From Caenimonas soli (lineage in GTDB: Bacteria > Pseudomonadota > Gammaproteobacteria > Burkholderiales > Burkholderiaceae_C): a stretch of 64,000 nt of DNA. Position numbers and translations under genes: made by a program. Of the stretch, positions 48,299 through 55,837 are shown piece after piece. The notes beneath the pieces are model-generated. The model was not told the DNA's origin, did not search any database, and saw only the letters and a list, made by a program, of their open reading frames with translations. Numbering within the stretch: position 1 is the stretch's first letter; the number at the start of each line of letters is the position of its first letter. The stretch is from the NCBI RefSeq assembly GCF_013155545.1, contig NZ_JABJVV010000001.1, positions 372,001-436,000 of the forward strand. Reading direction: 5' to 3'.

Positions 48299-49488
48299 GG
48301 CTTGAGTTCCGAAAGATAGGCTTTGACCATGCCGCCGTCGGGCGCATCCGGCGACAGCGCCAGGTATTTCTCGAAAGCCGCTACCGCGGCCGGCGCATTG
48401 GCACGCTGCTTTTCGGCCAGGCCGAGCGAGCGATAGGCCTCCACTGGCGCTTTGGGCGCCGCGGTGGCGCGCGCCAAGTCCGCTACCGAACGGTCGAGGT
48501 CCTGCGCGTCGGCCCGCAGGCGATAAACCTCACCTCGCGCGTACAGCACCTCGGGATCCTCCGCGTTACGGCTCAGCAGGCGATCGAAAAGGACCAGGCT
48601 TTCCTCGTACTGACCGCGCTTGACCTCGTCCTGCAGCCAACCGAAGCGCAGCGGCGCGATCACCCGCTGATACTCGGCCGCGCCGGTCTTGCCGCCCGCT
48701 TCGCCGGCGAGCTTCAGCAGGTCATCGCGGCGATTGCCCGCCGGCGGATGGGTTGCGAACATCGCGCTGCGCTCGCCCACTTTTTCCCCACCGGTGATCT
48801 TGAGTTCGCCCAGCAGGTTGTCCCACACATTCGCCGCTTGCCGGCCGTCATAGCCGGCCTGCTTCATCAGGCGCATGCCGGCACGGTCCGCCCGTGTTTC
48901 CTGATCCCGGGAAAAGGCGAACATGGTGGCGAGAATGCCGACCTTGCCCACTGCACCGGCAATGCCGCCGATCAGCCCGACGAGTTGGGCCAGCATCGCC
49001 TTGTTTTTGGCATCGCGCAGCTGCTCGAGCTGGTGGCGCTCCAGGTAGTGGCCCATCTCGTGGCCCATCACGGCGACCAGTTGCGCCTCGTTCTCCACGC
49101 GCAGCAACAAGCCGCTCCAGACCTGCATCATCCCGTTGGGCGCCATGCTGGCGTTGAACATGGGTGTGCGCATCACGTGAATGCGGATGTCGGGGCAATG
49201 ACCTTCGGCCAGCCCGCAGGTGAGATCGCCCAGGTACTTGCCGAGGGCGGGATCACGAATCGCCAGCGGGCTGCGGCGCAGCCGCGACTCCTCGCGATCC
49301 ATCAGGCTCCACAGGCCACCCTCCTCCGTATCCACGGCGGGGCGGCTGAACCGGCCCGGAATCTGGAAGCCGGCGCCGGAACCGGAATCCTGCGACAACG
49401 AAGGCAGGCCCGACAGCAGCGCGCCCAACCCCAGGCAATGCTTGCAGGCGGATTGGAGAAAGCCCCGGCGGGAGCCGTGCGCGCTCAT
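48295..49488 (-). CDS. M48-family zinc metalloprotease with C-terminal TPR-like repeats, copy 2 (gene B2)
   Basis: 397 residues from MSAHGSRRGFLQSACKHCLG, matching the B1 start; a longer frame overlapping A2 is rejected. Zinc site HEMGH (His143, Glu144, His147), third ligand Glu197 in DQETRAD. Central hydrophobic stretch LVGLIGGIAGAVGKVGILATM as in B1. The C-terminal region has the same TPR-like pattern (EESLVLFDRLLSRNAEDPE, AFEKYLALSPDAPDGG). Both copies keep every catalytic residue, so neither is decaying. Overlaps A2 and C2 by ATGA on each side. Confidence 0.85.
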   Translation of the reverse strand: MSAHGSRRGFLQSACKHCLGLGALLSGLPSLSQDSGSGAGFQIPGRFSRPAVDTEEGGLWSLMDREESRLRRSPLAIRDPALGKYLGDLTCGLAEGHCPDIRIHVMRTPMFNASMAPNGMMQVWSGLLLRVENEAQLVAVMGHEMGHYLERHQLEQLRDAKNKAMLAQLVGLIGGIAGAVGKVGILATMFAFSRDQETRADRAGMRLMKQAGYDGRQAANVWDNLLGELKITGGEKVGERSAMFATHPPAGNRRDDLLKLAGEAGGKTGAAEYQRVIAPLRFGWLQDEVKRGQYEESLVLFDRLLSRNAEDPEVLYARGEVYRLRADAQDLDRSVADLARATAAPKAPVEAYRSLGLAEKQRANAPAAVAAFEKYLALSPDAPDGGMVKAYLSELKP

Positions 49489-50183
49489 TGGAGGGCCGGG
49501 AAACCCTTGAACAGGGTCTCGACCGTTTCCATGGCCGAAGCTTCCTGGCGCAAGTCGCCCGACATGCGCTGCAGGTCGTTGAACCACACCACGCGCCCGG
49601 TGTTCAGGTCGATCAGGGAGGCGTAGCCGGTTTGCGAGCCGCCGGTGCTGATCGCGCCGATCAGGGCCAGGGCGATCATGGTCGCCTTGCGCTCGTTGCT
49701 GGCATAGGTGTCGCGAATCCAGGTGAACAGCGCGTAGTCGGCGCCGGTCTTGGCCCTCAGTGGCTTCACTGCATCGCCCAAGGACCAGTCCAGCCGCTCG
49801 TTCTTGGTCGGCAGTTTCATGCCCATGCCCGCATGGTGAATGAAGACGGCTTCGGCCACGGCGTGCTGCAGCGCGTTCAGCTCGGCGAACTCATCCAGCT
49901 CGGCTTCCTGGAGCTCGACAGAATTCGGGCCCAGCTGGTGCCGCCGTGCGGCCAGCGCGGCCTTGAAATTTCGTTGCGCCGCTTCCGTCCAGTCGGCCTT
50001 GGGCTCGACCACACCGCCGGCGCTGATGGAAAACAGTTCCATGTCGGCAGGCACGATCAACAGCTTGGAGCCGGCGGGCCTGGAGGTGAAACCGGGGGCG
50101 AGGTGGCGCGGATCGGACTCCTGCGCATGGATGGCTCCGGCGAACAGCACGCAAGCCAATACGAGACTGCTTCGGTACAACAT
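49485..50183 (-). CDS. Secreted protein of unknown function in the M48 module, copy 2 (gene A2)
   Basis: 232 residues from Met giving MLYRSSLVLACVLFAGAIHA and a signal-peptidase site before QESDP. Paralogue of A1 with the same blocks: RPAGSKLLIVPADMELFSIS, KTGADYALFTWIRDTYASN, GGSQTGYASLIDLNTGRV and VVWFNDLQRMSGDLR. It leads the whole A2-B2-C2-A1-B1-C1 run and is divergent from moaA, so the promoter should lie in 50184-50340. Function unknown. Confidence 0.75.
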   Translation of the reverse strand: MLYRSSLVLACVLFAGAIHAQESDPRHLAPGFTSRPAGSKLLIVPADMELFSISAGGVVEPKADWTEAAQRNFKAALAARRHQLGPNSVELQEAELDEFAELNALQHAVAEAVFIHHAGMGMKLPTKNERLDWSLGDAVKPLRAKTGADYALFTWIRDTYASNERKATMIALALIGAISTGGSQTGYASLIDLNTGRVVWFNDLQRMSGDLRQEASAMETVETLFKGFPALQ

Positions 50184-50339
50184 GGGCCGTGATACTCCTG
50201 CCTCGAGGCGGTGATTCTGGACCGGGTGTTGCCCGGGGGGACCCGGCGAAACCCTATCTCCTGGAATCAGCAACAATGGATGGCTAAATATTCACGCGAC
50301 CGTGCTGCCCGACCAACTCAGCATTCACAGGAGTCATCG

Positions 50340-50429
50340 ATGCGCGTCCAGGACAAGTCGAAGCCGCTTTCATTTCAGGGGTTTGCATCAAAGTGGGTGG
50401 CGGCCGCTGCGTCTGAGGCCCGACAATAG
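50340..50429 (+). CDS. Possible small protein or leader peptide before moaA
   Basis: A 29-codon frame, [20 protein letters not shown] then AAAASEARQ, with a good AGGAG site 6 bases before its ATG and a stop 4 bases before the moaA ATG. An in-frame ATG at 50280 would extend it to 49 residues. It is in a different frame from moaA. No family is recognised; it could couple translation into moaA. Confidence 0.35.
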   Translation: MRVQDKSKPLSFQGFASKWVAAAASEARQ

Positions 50430-50433
50430 GGAT

Positions 50434-51549
50434 ATGGCCGAACGCGTGATTCCCCTGATCGACCAGCGCGTTGCCGCGCTGGCCGCGCGCGTGCCTGCCC
50501 AAGCCATTCCCACCAGTGGTTTGCTGTCCGATACGCTGGGACGGCCGCTGCGCGACCTGCGCATCAGCGTGACCGACCGCTGCAACTTCCGATGCAGCTA
50601 TTGCATGCCCAAGGAAGTCTTCAACAAGGACTACCCCTACCTGCCCCACTCCGCCCTGCTCACCTTCGAGGAGATCACGCGGGTGGCCCGGCAATTCGTG
50701 GCCCATGGCGTGCACAAGATACGACTGACGGGCGGGGAGCCGTTGCTGCGCAAGAACCTCGAGGTGCTGATCGAGCAGCTCGCCGCGCTGCGCACGCCCG
50801 AGGGCGACCCGCTGGACATCACGCTCACCACCAACGGCTCGCTGCTGGAGCGCAAGGCCAAGTCGTTGAAAGCAGCGGGGCTGCAACGCGTGACGGTCAG
50901 CCTGGACGGCCTGGACGACGCCGTGTTCCGCCAGATGAACGACGTGGATTTCCCGGTTGCCGAAGTGCTCAAGGGCATAGACGCGGCGCGCGACGCCGGC
51001 CTGGGGCCCATCAAGGTGAACATGGTGGTCAAGCGCGGCACCAACGAACATGAAATCCTGCCGATGGCCCGCCACTTCCGGGGCACGGGCATCGTGCTGC
51101 GATTCATCGAGTACATGGACGTGGGCGCTACCAACGGCTGGCGCATGGACGAAGTGCTGCCCTCGGCGGAGGTCGTGAAGCTCATCGCCGCGCAACTGCC
51201 CCTGATTCAGCTGGAGCCTAGCGCTCCCGGCGAGACCGCCGAGCGTTGGGGCTACGCCGACGGCAGCGGAGAGATAGGCGTGATCAGCAGCGTCACGCAG
51301 GCGTTCTGCGGAGACTGCAATCGCGCGCGGCTCTCGACCGAAGGCCAGCTGTACCTGTGCCTGTTCGCTACGCAAGGGCATGACCTGCGCTCCCTGGTAC
51401 GGGGCGGCGCCAGCGACGAAGAACTGGCCTCGGCGATCGCGCAGATCTGGCACGGCCGCGGCGACCGCTATTCGCAGCTGCGCAGCAGCATGCCGCCCGA
51501 CTCGTCCACGGGCAAGCGGCGAGTCGAAATGAGCTACATCGGAGGTTAG
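50434..51549 (+). CDS. moaA: GTP 3',8-cyclase (radical SAM), molybdopterin synthesis
   Basis: First step of molybdenum cofactor synthesis. 371 residues from the ATG giving [13 protein letters not shown]. The radical-SAM cluster is Cys50, Cys54 and Cys57 in [13 protein letters not shown]; the second cluster is in [11 protein letters not shown] with the third Cys in LYLCLF; the essential C-terminal Gly-Gly ends SYIGG. A longer frame upstream to 50302 has no family resemblance. mobA begins at the next base after the stop. Confidence 0.95.
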   Translation: MAERVIPLIDQRVAALAARVPAQAIPTSGLLSDTLGRPLRDLRISVTDRCNFRCSYCMPKEVFNKDYPYLPHSALLTFEEITRVARQFVAHGVHKIRLTGGEPLLRKNLEVLIEQLAALRTPEGDPLDITLTTNGSLLERKAKSLKAAGLQRVTVSLDGLDDAVFRQMNDVDFPVAEVLKGIDAARDAGLGPIKVNMVVKRGTNEHEILPMARHFRGTGIVLRFIEYMDVGATNGWRMDEVLPSAEVVKLIAAQLPLIQLEPSAPGETAERWGYADGSGEIGVISSVTQAFCGDCNRARLSTEGQLYLCLFATQGHDLRSLVRGGASDEELASAIAQIWHGRGDRYSQLRSSMPPDSSTGKRRVEMSYIGG

Positions 51550-52161
51550 GTGATTCATACCGGCGACATCACGGGCGTCATCCTCGCCGGCGGCCGCGGC
51601 TCGCGAATGGGCGGCGTCGACAAGGGCCTGCAAAATTTCAACGGCATGCCCATGGCTTTGCATACGCTGATGCGGCTGCAGCCGCAGGTGGGCGAGGTGA
51701 TGGTCAATGCCAACCGCAACCTCGGCGCCTACGAGGCGTTCGGCGTCCCGGTCTGGCCGGACGTCCTGGCGGACTATCCGGGGCCGCTGGCGGGCTTCCT
51801 CACTGCATTGGAGCGCTGCGAAACGCCTTGGCTGGTGACGGTGCCCTGCGATACACCGCTATTCCCGCCTGACCTCGTGGGCCGCCTTGCCCATGCCGCG
51901 CAGGAACAGGACGCCGAGATTGCCATGGCCGCTGCGCGCGAAGAAGACGGCCAGATCCGCACCCAGCCCGTTTTCTGCCTGATGCGCATCGAACTGATGG
52001 AAAGCCTGGTCCGCTTCACCCAAGGCGGCGGGCGCAAGATCGACGCCTGGACCGCGCTGCACAAGACCGTCGTCGTGCCCTTCGATTCCCCGGCCGACGA
52101 TCCCAAAGCCTTCTTCAACGCCAATACGCTGGCCGAACTGCACCAGCTCGAGCGTCCATGA
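51550..52161 (+). CDS. mobA: Molybdenum cofactor guanylyltransferase
   Basis: Adds GMP to molybdopterin, forming MGD cofactor. 203 residues from a GTG that follows the moaA stop directly; GGAGG lies 5 bases ahead inside moaA. Nucleotide site [21 protein letters not shown] at the N-terminus and [15 protein letters not shown] in the middle are typical. The stop overlaps moeA (ATGA), so moaA-mobA-moeA are one operon. Confidence 0.93.
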   Translation: MIHTGDITGVILAGGRGSRMGGVDKGLQNFNGMPMALHTLMRLQPQVGEVMVNANRNLGAYEAFGVPVWPDVLADYPGPLAGFLTALERCETPWLVTVPCDTPLFPPDLVGRLAHAAQEQDAEIAMAAAREEDGQIRTQPVFCLMRIELMESLVRFTQGGGRKIDAWTALHKTVVVPFDSPADDPKAFFNANTLAELHQLERP

Positions 52162-53426
52162 AGTCCATCGCTCAGATCGCGGCGCAGCTGCAGGGCTACG
52201 ATCCGCAAGCCCTGAGCGCGGATGCCGTCAATGATTTCCTGGCGCGGCTGGTCGCTCCCGTGGCCGAGACCGAACAGGTCGGGATATTCGATGCCCTGGA
52301 CCGTGTGCTGGCTCGCGATATCGTCTCGCCTGTCAGCGTGCCGCCCCATGACAACTCCGCGATGGACGGGTATGCCTTCGATGGTGCGCAACTCAAGCCC
52401 AGCGAGTTGCTGACCCTGGACGTTGTCGGAACCGCCCTGGCCGGCAAGGCTTGGCAAGGTTCGGTGGGCCCAGGTCAGTGCGTGAAGATCATGACGGGCG
52501 CGATCATGCCTGCCGGCACCGACACCGTAGTGCCGCAGGAGTTCATCCAGCCATGCGGCGAGGGCCGCATGGCCGTGCCGCCCAAGCTGCTGCAGCCCGG
52601 CGACAACCGCCGGCTGAAAGGCGAAGACTTGCGCGAGGGGCAACCGGCGCTCGCGAAGGGCGCACGGCTCACGCCTGCCGCCTGCGGACTCATAGCCAGC
52701 CTCGGGCTTGAATCGGTGGAGGTCCATCGCCGGTTGCGCGTGGCCTACTTTTCGACGGGCGACGAAATCCTGAGCCTGGGCGAGCCGCCGCGCGAAGGCG
52801 CCGTGTACGACAGCAACCGCTACACCGTGTTCGGCCTGCTCAAGCGCCTGGGTTGTGAAGTCATCGACATGGGCGTGGTGCGCGACGATCCGGCGCTGCT
52901 GGAGGCCGCCTTTTCCGACGCAGCCGCAAAAGCCGACGCCATCATCACCAGCGGCGGCGTCAGCGTCGGCGAGGCCGACTACACCAAGGCCATGATGAAG
53001 AAACTGGGCGACGTGGCGTTCTGGAAGATCGCCATGCGGCCCGGCCGGCCCATGGCCGTAGGCCGCATCGGCAACGCCATCCTTTTCGGGCTGCCGGGCA
53101 ACCCCGTCGCGGTGATGGTGACCTTCCTCGCGTTCGTGCGCCCTGCCCTGCTGCGCATGATGGGCAGCACCGAAACGCAACCGCCGTTGCTGAAGGCGCG
53201 CAGCGCGGAGCCGATCCGCAAGAAAGCCGGCCGCACCGAATACCAGCGGGGCCTGGTCACGACCGCCGCGGATGGCTCGCTGCAAGCGCGAACCACCGGC
53301 AACCAGGGTTCAGGCGTCCTCAGCTCCATGGTGCAGTCCAACGGCCTGATCGTGCTGCATCACGCGCAGGGCAATATCGCAGTGGGCGACGAGGTCGATG
53401 TAATGATGTTCGACGGCGCGATCTAG
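52158..53426 (+). CDS. moeA: Molybdopterin molybdenumtransferase
   Basis: Inserts molybdate into adenylated molybdopterin. 422 residues. Typical stretches: [15 protein letters not shown] near residue 60, [19 protein letters not shown], the MogA-like [12 protein letters not shown] (about 257-268) and [20 protein letters not shown]. End of the moa-mob-moe operon; the MCE gene follows after 24 bp with no terminator seen. Which molybdoenzyme this cluster serves is not shown in the window. Confidence 0.95.
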   Translation: MKSIAQIAAQLQGYDPQALSADAVNDFLARLVAPVAETEQVGIFDALDRVLARDIVSPVSVPPHDNSAMDGYAFDGAQLKPSELLTLDVVGTALAGKAWQGSVGPGQCVKIMTGAIMPAGTDTVVPQEFIQPCGEGRMAVPPKLLQPGDNRRLKGEDLREGQPALAKGARLTPAACGLIASLGLESVEVHRRLRVAYFSTGDEILSLGEPPREGAVYDSNRYTVFGLLKRLGCEVIDMGVVRDDPALLEAAFSDAAAKADAIITSGGVSVGEADYTKAMMKKLGDVAFWKIAMRPGRPMAVGRIGNAILFGLPGNPVAVMVTFLAFVRPALLRMMGSTETQPPLLKARSAEPIRKKAGRTEYQRGLVTTAADGSLQARTTGNQGSGVLSSMVQSNGLIVLHHAQGNIAVGDEVDVMMFDGAI

Positions 53427-53450
53427 CCTTCAATTCGCAGGAGCTGCGCA

Positions 53451-54404
53451 ATGAAAATGGACATCGACATGAAGGCAAGGCTCCTGTTCATCGCATTCTT
53501 GCTCCTCCTGGGCATTGGGGCGCTGATCTGGTATTTCCTTGCGGCCACCCGCTACGCGACCTATCAGATCTATACGAAGGATCCCGTCTCGGGTCTCATG
53601 GTTGATGCGCCGATCGAGTTTCACGGCGTCGAAGTAGGCAAGGTGAAAAGCGTCAAGCTGCTCGAGCCGCAGCTGGTGAGCGTCGTCTTGAACGTCGAGA
53701 AAGACGCGCCGGTCAGCTCGTCCACCGTGGCTACGATCATTTCGCGCGGCGTCGCGGCGCGCGGGTTTACGGGCTACGTCTACGTTTCGCTCGAAGACGC
53801 CGGCACGAGCGCGTCGCCACTGACGGCACAGCCGGGGGAGTCTCATCCGGTGATCCGGAGCGCGCCGCCAAAGGTGGTGACGCTCGATACGGCGGTCAAT
53901 CAGGTCAACGCCAATGTCCAGGCCGCCACCGATCTGATGCGCTCGCTGCTGGACAAGAAGACCGTCACGGCGCTTCGGCAATCCATCGACAACCTTCAGC
54001 AAGTCAGCAAGACGTTGGCGGACAATTCGGCGAAGTTGAATTCGATCGTCGCTACCGCCGAGCGTGCCAGTCGCCGCATCGAGCCGCTGCTGGAGTCGAG
54101 CCAGAATGCGGTGAACACCGCGCAGGACATCGGCCGCCAGGTGGGCCCTTTGCTTGAAGCGGGCCAGAACACCGCACGGGCGCTGCAAAACGCCAGCGGC
54201 CGTCTCGGGCCACTCCTGGAATCGAGCCAGGGGACGGTGGACACGATCCAGACGCAAATCCTGCCGCAGATGACGAAAACGCTGGCCGACCTCGAGATCC
54301 TGTCCAACTCATTCGGCGACCTGGCGAACAAGATCAACCGGGACCCTTCGATCCTGATCCGCGGCAGTGCGCCGGCGCGGCCCGGCCCGGGAGAGGGGCA
54401 ATGA
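53451..54404 (+). CDS. MCE/MlaD-family lipid transport protein
   Basis: 317 residues. One N-terminal membrane helix (ARLLFIAFLLLLGIGALIWYF), then a single MCE domain (about 40-120; VSGLMVDAPIEFHGVEVGKV, AARGFTGYVYVSL) and a long helical tail (about 145-290) with repeated LLESSQ and LLEAGQ units, expected to form a periplasmic tube or bridge. MCE proteins work with an ABC permease and ATPase to move lipids between membranes. Those genes are missing here: moeA lies directly upstream, and only the auxiliary lipoprotein follows (ATGA overlap). Confidence 0.85.
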   Translation: MKMDIDMKARLLFIAFLLLLGIGALIWYFLAATRYATYQIYTKDPVSGLMVDAPIEFHGVEVGKVKSVKLLEPQLVSVVLNVEKDAPVSSSTVATIISRGVAARGFTGYVYVSLEDAGTSASPLTAQPGESHPVIRSAPPKVVTLDTAVNQVNANVQAATDLMRSLLDKKTVTALRQSIDNLQQVSKTLADNSAKLNSIVATAERASRRIEPLLESSQNAVNTAQDIGRQVGPLLEAGQNTARALQNASGRLGPLLESSQGTVDTIQTQILPQMTKTLADLEILSNSFGDLANKINRDPSILIRGSAPARPGPGEGQ

Positions 54405-55009
54405 GGCTGGCACGGGCCCGGTCGCTTGCCGTCGTGCTGTGTGCGGCGCTGTCCACGGGCTGTGCCTTGCTCACGCCGGTAAAGACCGATACGACAACCT
54501 ACGTCTTGAACGGGATTCCCGGCGATCTGCCCAGGCAGGCCGCTCACCCCGAGACCATGCTGGTCTTGCTGCCGGAAGCCGCCCCTCTTTACGCGACCCG
54601 GCGAATGGCCTATTCGACTCAGGCTTTTCAGATCGGCTATTTCAACGAGAGCGAATGGGCGCTCGCGCCGGCGCAGATGATCCAGCCTCTGCTCGTCGAG
54701 ACACTGCGCAGTACCGGGTATTTCAGCGAAATCGCATCGTCTCCCCAGCCGGGCCGCCACTCGCTCACCTTGCGAACCGAAATCCTGGAACTGAAACAGG
54801 ACTTCAGCTCCGAGCCTGCCGCGTTCCGGGTCGCCATGCGTTTCTCGCTGCACCGTGGGCCCACCCGCCAACTTGTTGGAACCAAGGAAGTGTCGGTCAG
54901 CGAAACCATGCGGGGAAAAACGGCATACGCCGGTGTCATCGCGGCCAACCTTGCCATGGAAAAGCTGCTGCGTGCATTCGCCGTCTTTGCCATCGGCAAC
55001 GCGAATTAG
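54401..55009 (+). CDS. ABC-type transport auxiliary lipoprotein (PqiC/DUF330-like)
   Basis: 202 residues. Lipoprotein signal ending LSTGC (Cys21), then the ABC-transporter auxiliary component domain with TTTYVLNGIPGDLP, APLYATRRMAYSTQAFQIGYF, NESEWALAPAQMIQPLL and LRTEILELKQDF. Partner of the MCE protein at the outer membrane. Its TAG stop is made from the TA target duplication plus the first base of the MITE-like element that follows, so the insertion left the protein intact. Confidence 0.85.
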   Translation: MRLARARSLAVVLCAALSTGCALLTPVKTDTTTYVLNGIPGDLPRQAAHPETMLVLLPEAAPLYATRRMAYSTQAFQIGYFNESEWALAPAQMIQPLLVETLRSTGYFSEIASSPQPGRHSLTLRTEILELKQDFSSEPAAFRVAMRFSLHRGPTRQLVGTKEVSVSETMRGKTAYAGVIAANLAMEKLLRAFAVFAIGNAN

Positions 55010-55274
55010 GGCCTGTTCACACTATTTTTGCAAGTGCGAACGGGGTTAAAACAGCGTCAATCTAGGCGCGCGACGACGCCCAGGCTGGCCGCCTGGGCTA
55101 GGAGTGCAACAACGAGTGGCGCTGTTTTAACCCCGTTCCCTTCGGGTTGCGGCCAAAAAGGCCATGCGCCGCGTTGCGAAGCCTTGCCGGACATTGAGTC
55201 CGGCCGCGTTTCGCGCCTTGCGCATGACCTTTTTGATCCGCAACGCATCTTGCAAAAATAGTGTGAACAGGCCC
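55009..55274. mobile_element. MITE-like element, 266 bp, with 26-bp perfect terminal inverted repeats and TA duplication
   Basis: Ends are GGGCCTGTTCACACTATTTT... (55009-55034) and its exact complement (55249-55274), flanked on both sides by TA (55007-55008 and 55275-55276). Inside, a 19-bp perfect dyad (55038-55056 and 55120-55138) and a 16-bp dyad with one mismatch (55154-55169 and 55220-55235) make the whole element fold back. No transposase frame is present. TA duplication suits mobilisation by an IS630/Tc1-mariner-type transposase elsewhere. Confidence 0.9.
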
Positions 55275-55825
55275 TAGGGCAGCATCTTGCGCAACGTGTC
55301 GTCGCGGTACACGAAGTGGTGCCGGAGGGCGGCGGCCGCGTGGACGACGATCAGAACCAGTAGCGCGTAACTCAACCACTTGTGGATTTCGATGAGCTGC
55401 ATGAACAGATGGTCATTGCGGCCGATCAGGTCCGGCAACGTGAAAGTTCTGAGGAAGAACACGGGAATGCCCGCCGCGGAAGACATGAGCCAGCCCGTTA
55501 TCGGCAAGGCGAACATGAGCGCGTAAAAGCAGAGATGGACAAACCGCGCGGCGACTTTTTGCCAGTCAGGCAGATGCCCCACCAGATGCGGGAGGATGCT
55601 GGTAACACGCCAGGCCAGCCGCACCACGAAGAGCGCCAGTGCCACCATGCCCAATTCCTTGTGGTAGAGGATCAGCGTGATCTTCCTGGTGTCGAAACCG
55701 ACGTCCGGGAGCGCCACCATATAGAGACCGAGAAAGGCGAGACCGATCAGCAGGGCGGCCATCACCCAGTGCAAGGCAATCGCAACGGCCCCGTAACTCG
55801 CTTCAGTGTTGCCCATCGGGGGCAT
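55274..55825 (-). CDS. Cytochrome b561 family protein
   Basis: 183 residues, four membrane helices. Haem ligands are likely among His in ALHWVMAALLIG, YHKELGMVALAL, ARFVHLCFYALMFALP and EIHKWLSYALLVLIVVHAAAAL. Family members pass electrons from quinol or ascorbate-type donors across the inner membrane, sometimes to superoxide. Its TAG stop uses the TA duplication and terminal base of the MITE-like element; without the insertion the frame would end in TAA at the same codon. It starts 12 bp after the stop of the RND pump gene on the same strand. Confidence 0.87.
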   Translation of the reverse strand: MPPMGNTEASYGAVAIALHWVMAALLIGLAFLGLYMVALPDVGFDTRKITLILYHKELGMVALALFVVRLAWRVTSILPHLVGHLPDWQKVAARFVHLCFYALMFALPITGWLMSSAAGIPVFFLRTFTLPDLIGRNDHLFMQLIEIHKWLSYALLVLIVVHAAAALRHHFVYRDDTLRKMLP

Positions 55826-55837
55826 GGACGATCGCCT

